Part shown: positions 1 through 7,220 of the stretch, in pieces
Layout: every line of letters begins with the position of its first letter
Position numbering within the stretch: the stretch's first letter is position 1
Assembly: GCA_028877205.1 (NCBI GenBank)
Contig: JAPPHY010000022.1
Coordinates: 1-42,469 of the forward strand
DNA: 42,469 bases
Direction: 5' to 3'
Origin: Chloroflexota bacterium
GTDB taxonomy: Bacteria; Chloroflexota; Dehalococcoidia; Lucifugimonadales; UBA2985
Notes under the pieces: model-generated
Seen by the model: only the letters and a program-made list of their open reading frames with translations
What the model was told of the DNA's origin: nothing
The model's database searches: none
Position numbers and translations under genes: made by a program

Positions 1-2
1 TT

Positions 3-194
3 CTCCTGATGGTGGTGGAGCAGGTGGTCATCGACAGGGACAACAACGTGGACATTACCCTGGCCATTCCCATCGACGACGACCCCCTCGGGACAGATGC
101 TCCCGAACCTGAATCCCCTACGGATGATTCTGTAGCGATTGCGTCTGCCATACCGTCTCTTCAACATACAGAGGGGTGGAGGTATGATGGATAG
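3..194 (+). CDS. C-terminal end of a gene cut by the window edge, possibly a large serine recombinase
   Basis: The frame is open from the first bases of the window to a TAG at 192-194, so this is probably the 3' end of a gene that starts outside. The visible part has a short alternating hydrophobic/charged strand (VVEQVVIDRDNNVDITLAIP) followed by an acidic, Pro/Asp-rich tail. A strand of this kind ending in an A-I-P or similar motif is common at the C-terminus of large serine recombinases, after the zinc ribbon. The stretch is too short to prove that, and a low-complexity tail of another protein is possible. An internal ATG at position 9 is in frame but has no ribosome site. The gene ends 19 bases before the start preferred for the next gene. 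Confidence 0.35.
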   Translation, partial: LLMVVEQVVIDRDNNVDITLAIPIDDDPLGTDAPEPESPTDDSVAIASAIPSLQHTEGWRYDG

Positions 195-213
195 TGAATG
201 GGAGGAGGTCTCG

Positions 214-777
214 ATGGAGATAGGGGAGACGCTGTACGTTATTGAGAGGAAGGAATGGCGGAGGTGGCTGGAGGCCAACTTCGAGTCGGCAAAGGAGATA
301 TGGCTGGTAAATCCCAACAAGGCGTCGGGAGAGCCGCGCATCCTGTACAACGACGCGGTGGAAGAGGCCCTGTGTTTCGGCTGGATAGACAGCATCGTCA
401 AGAAGCTGGACAGTCTGCGCGCCGTGCAGCGCTACACGCCGAGGAATCCCAAGAGCGGCTACTCCCAGCTGAACAAAGAGAGGCTTCGATGGCTGGCGAA
501 GGAGGGCCTGTTGCATCCCTCTGTGAGGGAGTCCGTGGAGGACGTGCTGAATGAAGAGTACGTGTTTCCCACGGACATTTTGGAGGCGATTCGGGCGAAC
601 AGAGAGGCGTGGAACCACTTCCAGGGCTGTTCGGCGGCGTACCAGCGGATTCGCGTGGCGTACATCGACGGTGCAAGGGCACAACCGGAGGTATTCAAGA
701 GTCGGCTGGATAGCCTGGTTAGGGCGAGCGAGAAGGGGAGGCAGATAGGGTACGGGGGAAGCGACAAGTACTTCTAA
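214..777 (+). CDS. YdeI/OmpD-associated family protein
   Basis: The protein is 187 residues long and resembles the YdeI/OmpD-associated family, small cytoplasmic proteins linked in some annotations to bacteriocin or peptide protection; the biochemical role is unsettled. Family hallmarks in order are an N-terminal LYVIERKEWRRWL segment, YNDAVEEALCFGWIDS, the YTPRNPKSGYSQLNKER block, and a C-terminal helix ending in an I-G-Y-G-G stretch. Length is normal for the family. The ATG at 214 is chosen because GGAGGAGGT lies 4-5 bases upstream and family members begin close to the LYV motif. In-frame ATGs at 139, 184 and 187 would overlap the preceding gene. The gene is convergent with the ABC exporter operon and has no obvious operon partner. 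Confidence 0.8.
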   Translation: MEIGETLYVIERKEWRRWLEANFESAKEIWLVNPNKASGEPRILYNDAVEEALCFGWIDSIVKKLDSLRAVQRYTPRNPKSGYSQLNKERLRWLAKEGLLHPSVRESVEDVLNEEYVFPTDILEAIRANREAWNHFQGCSAAYQRIRVAYIDGARAQPEVFKSRLDSLVRASEKGRQIGYGGSDKYF

Positions 778-816
778 CGGGGCAGGGACATCGTGGTTAG
801 GCCAGGGGCTCCCAGC

Positions 817-1533
817 CTACGGTACATCCATCCGGCGCAGCCGGTAGACAGTGGCCGCGAAGAACAGCGCGATGGCCGCGGCCGCTCCCACCATGCCCGC
901 CTGAAGCTCGATGATGCCCTCCTCCAGGGACGAGAACCCTCCGTTGTCTATGCCGTGCAAAATGGCGAAGGTGTAGCCCCGGACGCTCACGTAGCGCAGA
1001 CCCTCCAGGAGGGAGGTGGCAAATCCTTCCCAGAGGAATACGTAGACGACTGCAAAGGCGAGAGCTCGCTGGGTCATGAGTCCCGTCCAGGTGAAGATGG
1101 ATGAGTAGGCCACAACGCAGATAAGAGAGCCCACAATCGTGGCCGCTATGGTGGTGCTGCTTGCAGACGGGTCCAGCGCCACCAGGACGGCCGCGGGCAC
1201 TGCGGCCATGGGCGCGGCCACCACGACGGTGGCTGCCAGTTTGGCGAATACGATGTAGCTGCGAGGGACGGGACGGGTGGTCAGCAGGCTCAGCGTGCGG
1301 TCCTCCAGCTCGTTGCCAAAGGCGCCGGTGGCAAGGATGATCACGATCATTGGCAGTATGATCGAGACTACAAGCCCCGTAAACAGGTCGATGAAGGTGC
1401 CATCGTCGTTGTTGCCGGTCAACAAGACCGGGGCAACTATCAGGAATGGAATCAGCGCGACCAGCGCCAGCAGCAACAGCCTTCTTATGGAGATGGCCTG
1501 CCGAAGCGAGAGCGAAAACAGGACTGGAATCAC
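817..1533 (-). CDS. ABC-2 type transporter permease (second exporter)
   Basis: This 238-residue membrane protein has about six hydrophobic segments. The first is at residues 17-38, followed by a short extracytoplasmic loop (TGNNDDGTF). The motif GNELEDRTLSLLTTRPVPR at about residues 93-111 is the coupling-helix region typical of ABC-2 permeases of the Nos/YhaP kind. The start is GTG at 1533-1531 and overlaps the stop of the upstream ATPase gene by four bases (GTGA), so the two are translationally coupled. It is the last gene of a four-gene minus-strand operon. The substrate cannot be read from the sequence. No rho-independent terminator is visible in the 39 bases before the convergent neighbour. 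Confidence 0.87.
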   Translation of the reverse strand: MIPVLFSLSLRQAISIRRLLLLALVALIPFLIVAPVLLTGNNDDGTFIDLFTGLVVSIILPMIVIILATGAFGNELEDRTLSLLTTRPVPRSYIVFAKLAATVVVAAPMAAVPAAVLVALDPSASSTTIAATIVGSLICVVAYSSIFTWTGLMTQRALAFAVVYVFLWEGFATSLLEGLRYVSVRGYTFAILHGIDNGGFSSLEEGIIELQAGMVGAAAAIALFFAATVYRLRRMDVP

Positions 1534-2456
1534 TGCTGCACCACGTAGGAGAACACACTCTCAAGTGAGTCGTCCAGCGGCTCGATCCGGTACAGGCGGA
1601 CGCCCAAGTCCTTGGCGAGCCTCGGGGCCTCGCGCTGGAGGTGCGCCACATCACGCGTGAGCACCTCTATGCCCTTGTCGTCCAGCGAGACGGAGTCCAC
1701 GGCGTCGAGGCCGACCAGGGCGGAGGCCATCTCGCGCGGCCTGGACGCGGCAATTCTCACGTGGAAGGGGCGCTGGTCAAGCTTCTCGCGAATCGCGTGG
1801 TAGTTGCCCGCCGCGGCCAGCTTGCCGCTGACCACCAGCAGGATTCGATCCGCCAGGACCTCCACCTCCTCCAGTATGTGCGAGGATATGAGCACGGTCT
1901 TGCCCTGCTCGGCAAGGCGCCCAATGTAGTCTGCGAACTCCACGCGCTGGCGCGGGTCGGTGCCGTTGAGGGGCTCGTCCAGCAGCAGCACATCCGGGTC
2001 GTGGACTACGGAGGCCGCCATTCGGATGCGCTGTCGCATGCCGCGTGAGTACGTGCCCGTGGGCCGGTCCTGTGCGTCCAGCAGGTTGGCCGCGGCGATG
2101 GCGCTTTCGGCAGCCTCCTCGACGTCTTTCAGCCCCTGCAGTCGCGCCGCCATGCGCACGAACTCGCGCCCCGTCATGAAGGGGTAGAGTGCATCGTGCT
2201 CGCGCATGACGCCGACGCTTCGGTAGAGCGCGGGGTTGTCGCGCACGTTCTGGCCCAGGACGCGGACGCTACCGAGGGACGGAGTCACCAAGCCACACAT
2301 CATGCCCAGGAGCGTGGTCTTGCCCGCGCCGTTGGGCCCCAGAAGTCCCGTCACTCCGGGTCGCACCTGGAAGGTGGTGTCGTTGACGGCGACCACGCTG
2401 CCGTACCACTTGGATATGCGGTCTACCTCTATGGGCGCGTCGTAGGTGTCGTTCAC
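1530..2456 (-). CDS. ABC transporter ATP-binding protein (second exporter)
   Basis: This is the nucleotide-binding subunit (308 residues) of an ABC-2 exporter. Walker A is GPNGAGKTT (residues 40-48), the signature is YSRGMRQR (136-143), Walker B is VLLLDEP (156-162) and the H-loop is SSH (191-193). The Q-loop position reads REHD instead of the usual Q, as in many ABC-2 ATPases. About 100 residues follow the ATPase core, forming the small C-terminal domain common in CcmA/NatA-like proteins. The chosen start is GTG at 2456, which overlaps the upstream permease stop as GTGA and has AGGAG nine bases before it. An ATG at 2483 would add nine residues and overlap the permease by 31 bases. It pairs with the permease immediately downstream. 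Confidence 0.9.
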   Translation of the reverse strand: MNDTYDAPIEVDRISKWYGSVVAVNDTTFQVRPGVTGLLGPNGAGKTTLLGMMCGLVTPSLGSVRVLGQNVRDNPALYRSVGVMREHDALYPFMTGREFVRMAARLQGLKDVEEAAESAIAAANLLDAQDRPTGTYSRGMRQRIRMAASVVHDPDVLLLDEPLNGTDPRQRVEFADYIGRLAEQGKTVLISSHILEEVEVLADRILLVVSGKLAAAGNYHAIREKLDQRPFHVRIAASRPREMASALVGLDAVDSVSLDDKGIEVLTRDVAHLQREAPRLAKDLGVRLYRIEPLDDSLESVFSYVVQQ

Positions 2457-3445
2457 AGTCGCATTCTCCTGTACCGGTTCCACAGCACCAGCGCGGGCAG
2501 TCCGGTGAACAGAGCGTAGACGCCTATGGGCCAGGCGTCGTTCAGCTCATCCCGGGCTTCCTGCTCCGGCGAGGCGAACTCCTCGTCCACGTCGAACACG
2601 ATGCTGTTGATGTTGTCGATCACGGCGCTCATGCTCAGCAGCCCGATGTAGGGTGCCCAGCGGCCGGTTGGCGTGGAGCACTCCTCCGTGGTCGTGAATG
2701 TGGTGGTAGTTCTCCCGTTTTCCCGTACTTCCGTGCTCTCAAACGAGCAAAACTCTGTTGTCAGGCCCTCGACCACGGTGACTGACAGTAGATAGAAGCC
2801 GATGACAATCACTGATGCATAGGCGCGCCGCGTCGTGAAGGCGGACACGGCCAGGGACGCAATGGTGGCAAAAAGGGCAATCGCCGCGCCAACGAGCACT
2901 ATGCGCGGAACGTCCAGCCAGTTGTCCCGCGCGTAGTCCACGATGTTGTCGGCGGTAAGGATGAGGCCGAGCTGGAGCACAGCCTGCCCGGCGAATGCCA
3001 GAACCAGCGAGACCGCGAAGAACGCGAGGCAGCGTCCCACGATGTAGTCGGTGGCCGTAAGCGGTCGCACCATGTAGAGAGGAAATACGTTCTCGCGCCT
3101 GTCCGGTACCAGCAGCTCCGGCGCCATTATGGCGGCAAAGACTATGAGGACCAGCCCCACGATCGAGTAGTAGTCGCCCGGGCCGGGTATGAACTGGTCC
3201 GCTGCGTCCTCCGCGCCTGGAACTACATCGCTCAACGTCACCAGAACGACGACGAATACCACGGCCGGGGCCATCGACGCCAGGAAGAGCAGAGCGGGCA
3301 TGATCTTGGCGCGGCCGCCCCGGCCGATGCCCAGCAGCGTGCGGACGCCGTTCACGAACAGCGCGATGCGCGCCCGGTTGCGCCCCTCGCGCGGGCCGGT
3401 GTAGTGCTGGTAACCAAGGTCAAAGACCTCCGCCTCGCGCGCCAC
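2453..3445 (-). CDS. ABC-2 type transporter permease (first exporter)
   Basis: This is a 330-residue membrane protein. A soluble N-terminus of about 45 residues (motif LGYQHYTGPREGR) is followed by a hydrophobic helix at residues 48-73 and by several more segments. The central motif PDRRENVFPLYMVRPL corresponds to the conserved cytoplasmic stretch before the second core helix in ABC-2 permeases. A hydrophilic extracytoplasmic loop near residues 225-260 is rich in Thr, Glu and Cys (two cysteines) and may be disulfide-linked. The start is GTG at 3445; it shares one base with the TAG stop of the ATPase gene upstream (TAGTG), so coupling is tight. It should work with the ATPase at 3445-4347. The substrate is unknown. 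Confidence 0.87.
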   Translation of the reverse strand: MAREAEVFDLGYQHYTGPREGRNRARIALFVNGVRTLLGIGRGGRAKIMPALLFLASMAPAVVFVVVLVTLSDVVPGAEDAADQFIPGPGDYYSIVGLVLIVFAAIMAPELLVPDRRENVFPLYMVRPLTATDYIVGRCLAFFAVSLVLAFAGQAVLQLGLILTADNIVDYARDNWLDVPRIVLVGAAIALFATIASLAVSAFTTRRAYASVIVIGFYLLSVTVVEGLTTEFCSFESTEVRENGRTTTTFTTTEECSTPTGRWAPYIGLLSMSAVIDNINSIVFDVDEEFASPEQEARDELNDAWPIGVYALFTGLPALVLWNRYRRMRL

Positions 3446-4347
3446 TACGCCGCCCCGGCCCTGAATATGTCGGTCAGGTTGAGGCGCTCCAGGGAGAGGC
3501 GTCTCAGCCGGGCGCCCGCGTCCACCGCCGCGTCTCGCACGCGATCGTAGTCGTCCTCCCTCGCTCCCTGGATGATGAACAGGTCGCCCCGGCTCTCGGC
3601 TTGCACACCGCGGGCGGCCAGCGCCGCGGCGAACTCGTCCCTGCGGTCTGCCACCTCCACGTGGAGCGTCTCCGTCTCCTCCGTGAGCTTGGCCACCTCG
3701 CCGCTGCGGGCCACCGCGCCGGACTCCAGCACGATGATGGAGTCAGCCGTGCGCTCCACGTCTCCCATGAGGTGAGTAGACAGCACCACGCTTATGCCGA
3801 ACGTCCTTGCGGTACGCTCGACTAGGCTGAGCATCTCCTGCCGCCCGTCCGGGTCCAGGCCGGCGGTTGGCTCGTCCAGGAATACCAGCACGGGGTCGTG
3901 GACGATGGCCTGCGCGAGCTTCACCCGCTGCTTCATGCCGGTCGAGTACTCGCCGATCGAGCGGTATCGCTCCTCGTCCAGGCCCACGTGGCGCAGGACG
4001 TCGGCGGCGCGTGTGCGGGCCTGGCTGGGCGGGATTCCGCTGACCTGGGCCATGTACATCAGGAATTCGGCGGCGGTGACGGAGGAGGGCAGGCACTCGT
4101 GCTCCGGCATATAGCCGAGCTGGGCGCGGCTGTCCGGGTCGTCGTAGGTGGTCTTTCCGAGAACCTCGGCGGAGCCGCCGGTGGGGGCGATCAGTCCGAG
4201 GAAAAGCTTGATGGCCGTGCTCTTGCCTGCGCCGTTGGGACCGAGAAGCCCGGTCACGCCCTCATTGACCTGGAAGTTCACTGAGTCGAGTGCCACAGTG
4301 GAGCCGTAGCGCTTGGTGAGTCCTCTTGCTTCCAGCAATGGTGGCAT
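3445..4347 (-). CDS. ABC transporter ATP-binding protein (first exporter, first gene of operon)
   Basis: This is a 300-residue ATPase subunit. Walker A is GPNGAGKST (36-44), the signature YSTGMKQR (134-141), Walker B LVFLDEP (154-160) and the H-loop STH (190-192). A C-terminal domain of about 90 residues follows. The start ATG at 4347 is chosen because homologues begin close to the EARGLTKRYGS strand and because a TATAAT box ends six bases upstream, leaving no room for a Shine-Dalgarno; translation is probably leaderless. An in-frame ATG at 4365 lies upstream of that box. The open frame continues to 4737 only because the GC-rich repeats lack stops. It heads an operon of two ATPase/permease pairs in which every junction overlaps. 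Confidence 0.9.
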   Translation of the reverse strand: MPPLLEARGLTKRYGSTVALDSVNFQVNEGVTGLLGPNGAGKSTAIKLFLGLIAPTGGSAEVLGKTTYDDPDSRAQLGYMPEHECLPSSVTAAEFLMYMAQVSGIPPSQARTRAADVLRHVGLDEERYRSIGEYSTGMKQRVKLAQAIVHDPVLVFLDEPTAGLDPDGRQEMLSLVERTARTFGISVVLSTHLMGDVERTADSIIVLESGAVARSGEVAKLTEETETLHVEVADRRDEFAAALAARGVQAESRGDLFIIQGAREDDYDRVRDAAVDAGARLRRLSLERLNLTDIFRAGAA

Positions 4348-4353
4348 GCGACC

Positions 4354-4359
4354 ATTATA
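4354..4359 (-). promoter_or_regulatory. -10 box of the ABC exporter operon, likely leaderless start
   Basis: A consensus TATAAT lies on the minus strand six bases before the ATG at 4347. With the usual 6-7 base distance, transcription would begin at or next to the A of the ATG. No convincing -35 hexamer and no Shine-Dalgarno are present. Confidence 0.55.
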
Positions 4360-4365
4360 CAACAT

Positions 4366-4749
4366 GGCGCGGCCAGCACGCACGGGGCGCGGGAGTTCGG
4401 CCGGCTTACGCTGGGCGGAGCCGGAGGGCCAGCGGGAACGCGAGTACCTAGTCCGCTCACCCCCGCAACAGGTGTGGGGCAGGCTCTGAGCTTGTCGAAG
4501 GGTGTGAGCGGACGCCCCCTCTCTGACTCTCCCCCTGAAAAGGGGGAGAGAAATCCCTTCCCCTGCGGACGGGGGAAGGTCAGAGCCTGCCCCTGCGAAA
4601 GCAGGGGATGGGGACACTAGCCCGCTCGAATGGTTCGACAGGCTCTCCACGAGCGGGTTGGGGCACCATGAGCGGGCCGCATGGTCGCGGGCCGTCGTAT
4701 TGACCGCTCCACCGCCCCACATTAGACTGGACTGCACTGGAGAACAGCC
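4366..4749. repeat. Intergenic palindrome cluster between divergent genes
   Basis: This roughly 400-base gap holds no gene. It contains four palindromes: a long inverted repeat with GTCCGCTCAC at 4451-4460 and GTGAGCGGAC at 4503-4512; a perfect hairpin CTCTCCCCC/GGGGGAGAG at 4527-4550; a GAAA-tetraloop hairpin CCCCTGC/GCAGGGG at 4590-4607; and CCCGCTCG/CGAGCGGG at 4621-4657. Two of them carry the core TTCGACARGCTC or its complement. Related modules recur at 11.65-11.9, 18.6-18.85, 32.4-32.5 and 42.2 kb. The right end carries the promoter of the next gene. Confidence 0.8.
4700..4728 (+). promoter_or_regulatory. Promoter of the queuosine-precursor transporter gene
   Basis: TTGACC at 4700-4705, a 17-base spacer and TAGACT at 4723-4728 form a sigma70-type promoter. 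The predicted start of transcription is near 4735, leaving a leader of about 15 bases that contains GGAG at 4739-4742. No riboswitch fits in such a leader. Confidence 0.6.
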
Positions 4750-5439
4750 TTGAACTACTCCTCCGAGCCCCGCGTCACCGGCCTGTTTCTTGTGCTGGCC
4801 GCGATCTTCGTGACCCTGCTGGTCACGTCCAACATCATCGCGGTTAAGCTAATCGAGGTCTACGGGCGCATCCTGCCCGCGGCCATCGTCCTGTTTCCCA
4901 TGACGTACATCCTGGGCGACATCTTCACCGAGGTGTACGGCTTCCGCTTCGCCCGCCGCGTGATCTGGCTGGGCTTCATGTGCAACGCCGTGGCAGTTGC
5001 GGGCTTCTGGGTGGGCGGCATACTTCCCGCCGCCTCATTCTGGGAGGGTCAGGACTCCTACGACGCGATCCTCGGTTACACACCGCGGCTGCTCATGGCC
5101 TCATTCGCCGGCTACCTCGTGGGTGAGTTCGCAAACTCCATGGTCCTGTCACGCCTCAAGGTGGCAACCGAAGGGCGCATGCTGTGGACGCGCACGATTA
5201 GCTCAACGGTAGTTGGCCAGGGCCTCGACTCCGTTGTCTTCATCACGCTTGCCTTTATTGGCACGGTCACCAGCAGCAGCCTCGTGGAGCTCGTGATCAC
5301 GGTGTGGGTTTTCAAGGTGGTGTACGAGGCCGCGGCTACGCCCCTCACGTACGCCGTGGTGGGCTACGTGAAGCGACGCGAGGGCGTGGACGCGTTCGAC
5401 CGCGGCGCGTCGATGAACCCGCTCGCATTCCTGCGGTAG
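4750..5439 (+). CDS. yhhQ: Queuosine precursor transporter (YhhQ family, VUT)
   Basis: This 229-residue, six-helix inner-membrane protein belongs to the YhhQ/VUT family, which imports queuosine precursors (preQ0/preQ1) for tRNA modification. Family signatures are the N-terminal helix with VTSNIIAVKLIEV, the motif FPMTYILGDIFTEVYGFRFAR (residues about 51-71), and the late DSVVFITLAFIG segment. Length is typical. The start is TTG at 4750: GGAG sits seven bases before it, a good promoter lies just upstream, and there is no ATG nearby in frame. It is followed 18 bases later by the hydrolase gene on the same strand, so the two may be cotranscribed, although no functional link is obvious. Confidence 0.87.
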   Translation: MNYSSEPRVTGLFLVLAAIFVTLLVTSNIIAVKLIEVYGRILPAAIVLFPMTYILGDIFTEVYGFRFARRVIWLGFMCNAVAVAGFWVGGILPAASFWEGQDSYDAILGYTPRLLMASFAGYLVGEFANSMVLSRLKVATEGRMLWTRTISSTVVGQGLDSVVFITLAFIGTVTSSSLVELVITVWVFKVVYEAAATPLTYAVVGYVKRREGVDAFDRGASMNPLAFLR

Positions 5440-5457
5440 CACATCGAAGGTGAGGCG

Positions 5458-6636
5458 GTGGCATCCGAGACAATACAGCGGCCCAGGCGCAGATGGCGCA
5501 GGCTGGCGGCCCGCGCCGCGATGGTCTTCGCGGCGCTGTTCGCGATGACGCTGGTGCTGGTCGTGGTCACGCCGCAGGGCCGCACGGCGGCCAAGACCGG
5601 CGGGTTCATCTTCCAGGTGCTGCCCGTGGTGCCCGTCAAGCCGCTTGCGTGGTTCACGAGCGGCCCCACGCGTTCGGAGGTGCTGTTCCCGCAGGCGTTG
5701 GGCGAGGGCTTGGCCGACGTGTACAGGCCCGCCGGCGACGGCCGCCACGCGGCAGTGCTGCTCTTCCTGGGCGTGAACCCCGCCGGCCGCGACGACGAGC
5801 GCGTGGTGAACCTGGCCGAGGGTCTGGCGCGTTCCGGGATGGTGGTGATGGTGCCCTGGTCGGAGTCGATGACGCAGTTCAAGATCGACTCGGCGGAGGT
5901 GGACAACCTGGTCAACGCCTTCCAGTACCTGCGGGACCGGGAGTACGTGGACCCTGAGCGCGTGGGCATGGGAGGGTTCTGCGTGGGCGCATCGTTGGCG
6001 GCGGTCGCGGCGCAGGACGTTCGCATTCGTGACAACGTGGCGTTCGTGAACTTCTTCGGCGGCTACTACGATGCGCGCGACCTGATGGTGTCGGTGGCAA
6101 GCCGCACCCGGTTCGACGAGGACGAGCAGCGTGAGTGGGAGCCGAGCGGCCAGACGGTCACCACGTTCCGCAACCACCTGATAGACAGCGTTGAGAGCGC
6201 GGAGGAACGCGACCTGCTCACGCGGGTATTCGAGAAGGGCGAGGAGCCGCTGCCGGGCGAGGTGGATGCCCTGTCCGAACAGGCGGACGCGGCCTACCGG
6301 CTGATGGACGGCACGACGGCGGAGGAGGCGAGGGTTCTGCTGGACCGGCTATCGCCCGAGTTTCAGGAGGATCTCGACAGGATGTCGCCGAGCCGCAACG
6401 TCGACAACCTCCGGGCCAGGGTGCTCATCATGCATGACGCCGAGGACAACAACGTGCCTTCGGAGGAGTCGCGGCGGCTGACGGAGGCGCTGGAGGACAG
6501 GGGCAACGTTCGTCACACGGAGTTCGTATTCTTCCAGCACATGGACCCGGCAAGGGCGGTGAACCCGCTCACGTGGACGGTGGACACGCTCAAGCTGTTC
6601 CTGCACATGTACAACGTGGTGCGCGTCTCCACATAG
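5458..6636 (+). CDS. Membrane-anchored dienelactone hydrolase-like protein with a large insertion
   Basis: The protein has 392 residues. A basic N-terminus (QRPRRRWRRLAARAA) and one hydrophobic helix at about 22-38 act as a signal anchor. An alpha/beta-hydrolase domain of the dienelactone hydrolase type follows: the nucleophile elbow is GGFCVGAS with Cys175, the probable acid is Asp330 (AEDNNVP) and the base is His361 (FFQHMDP). In classical enzymes the Cys-to-Asp distance is about 48 residues; here it is 155, because a charged, mostly helical segment at about 205-312 is inserted. The start is GTG at 5458, with a GAAGG site seven bases upstream. The substrate is unknown, and hydrolysis outside the cytoplasm is an inference from the anchor. 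The gene ends five bases from a convergent neighbour. Confidence 0.78.
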   Translation: MASETIQRPRRRWRRLAARAAMVFAALFAMTLVLVVVTPQGRTAAKTGGFIFQVLPVVPVKPLAWFTSGPTRSEVLFPQALGEGLADVYRPAGDGRHAAVLLFLGVNPAGRDDERVVNLAEGLARSGMVVMVPWSESMTQFKIDSAEVDNLVNAFQYLRDREYVDPERVGMGGFCVGASLAAVAAQDVRIRDNVAFVNFFGGYYDARDLMVSVASRTRFDEDEQREWEPSGQTVTTFRNHLIDSVESAEERDLLTRVFEKGEEPLPGEVDALSEQADAAYRLMDGTTAEEARVLLDRLSPEFQEDLDRMSPSRNVDNLRARVLIMHDAEDNNVPSEESRRLTEALEDRGNVRHTEFVFFQHMDPARAVNPLTWTVDTLKLFLHMYNVVRVST

Positions 6637-6641
6637 GGGCG

Positions 6642-7127
6642 CTAGCTCTCCAGCGCTTCCTTGATCCGGTTCAGGGCCGCCTCCATTTCCCTGCCGAACA
6701 CCTTGCGGTCGATCAGCCAGAGCGTGGGCGGGAACCACATCTGCGGAGGCTTGGGATCGAAGCGGCGCTCCAGCAGCGTGTAGGTGATGCGGGTGCTTGT
6801 GGCATCGCCGACGGGCTGGAGCGTGTAAGCCCACTGAAAGGTGTTCTCCTGCCCCGCGCCGTCGCTGACGGTAACCCACGCAAACCGCCGGTTCAGCTCC
6901 AGCTCGGTGACGGTTGAGTTGTCCTCCACTCCCGCCCTGTGCGACATCTTGCCCACAGACCTGAACTTCGATCCCACGGCGAGAGGCCCCTCCGTGATCT
7001 TGGTGATCCTCTCCAGTCCGAAGCTCAGCTGGCCGGACCACTCGACGTGCTTCTCCACGTCCGTCAGGTACTCAAAGACGCGCTCCACGGGTGAGCGGAC
7101 GAATTTGCTCTTGCTTAGCACTGGCAT
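6642..7127 (-). CDS. SRPBCC (START-like) family protein
   Basis: This is a 161-residue protein with the polyketide cyclase/CoxG-like helix-grip fold. It opens with the family pattern of a first strand followed by SPVERVFEYLTDVEKHVEWS (residues about 12-31). Further hallmarks are an alternating strand-rich middle (KFRSVGKMS, ENTFQWAYTLQPVG) and a long C-terminal helix (REMEAALNRIKEALES). Such proteins bind hydrophobic ligands in a deep cavity. The gene lies 93 bases downstream of hpnE on the same strand, so a role in handling an isoprenoid product is conceivable but is only inferred from position. The ATG at 7127 has GGAG seven bases upstream. Confidence 0.8.
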   Translation of the reverse strand: MPVLSKSKFVRSPVERVFEYLTDVEKHVEWSGQLSFGLERITKITEGPLAVGSKFRSVGKMSHRAGVEDNSTVTELELNRRFAWVTVSDGAGQENTFQWAYTLQPVGDATSTRITYTLLERRFDPKPPQMWFPPTLWLIDRKVFGREMEAALNRIKEALES

Positions 7128-7220
7128 AAGCCGTCTCCAGTCGTGGAATTGGCAGAAATGTCAGGGGTTGCGAGCTACGCTAGCACATGGATGCCGAAGT
7201 TTCAACATCGCCGGCGTTGC

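Noticed and set aside
797-1654. A 285-codon frame overlapping the second ABC permease
   Set aside because: The permease at 817-1533 in another frame has transmembrane helices and a start coupled to its ATPase; the longer frame is low-complexity Arg/His-rich sequence.
4451-4657. A CRISPR-like array among the intergenic repeats
   Set aside because: The repeats are palindromes of different lengths without regular spacing or unique spacers, and no cas genes are present; the Cas4-like nuclease at 37.6 kb is far away and fused to a DEDD domain.
4348-4737. Upstream extension of the first ABC ATPase to position 4737
   Set aside because: The added 130 residues are translated repeat DNA with no family similarity, and the -10 box at 4354-4359 lies inside the extension.
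4729-4749. Possible preQ1 riboswitch before the queuosine-precursor transporter
   Set aside because: The predicted leader is only about 15 bases, too short for any known preQ1 aptamer.
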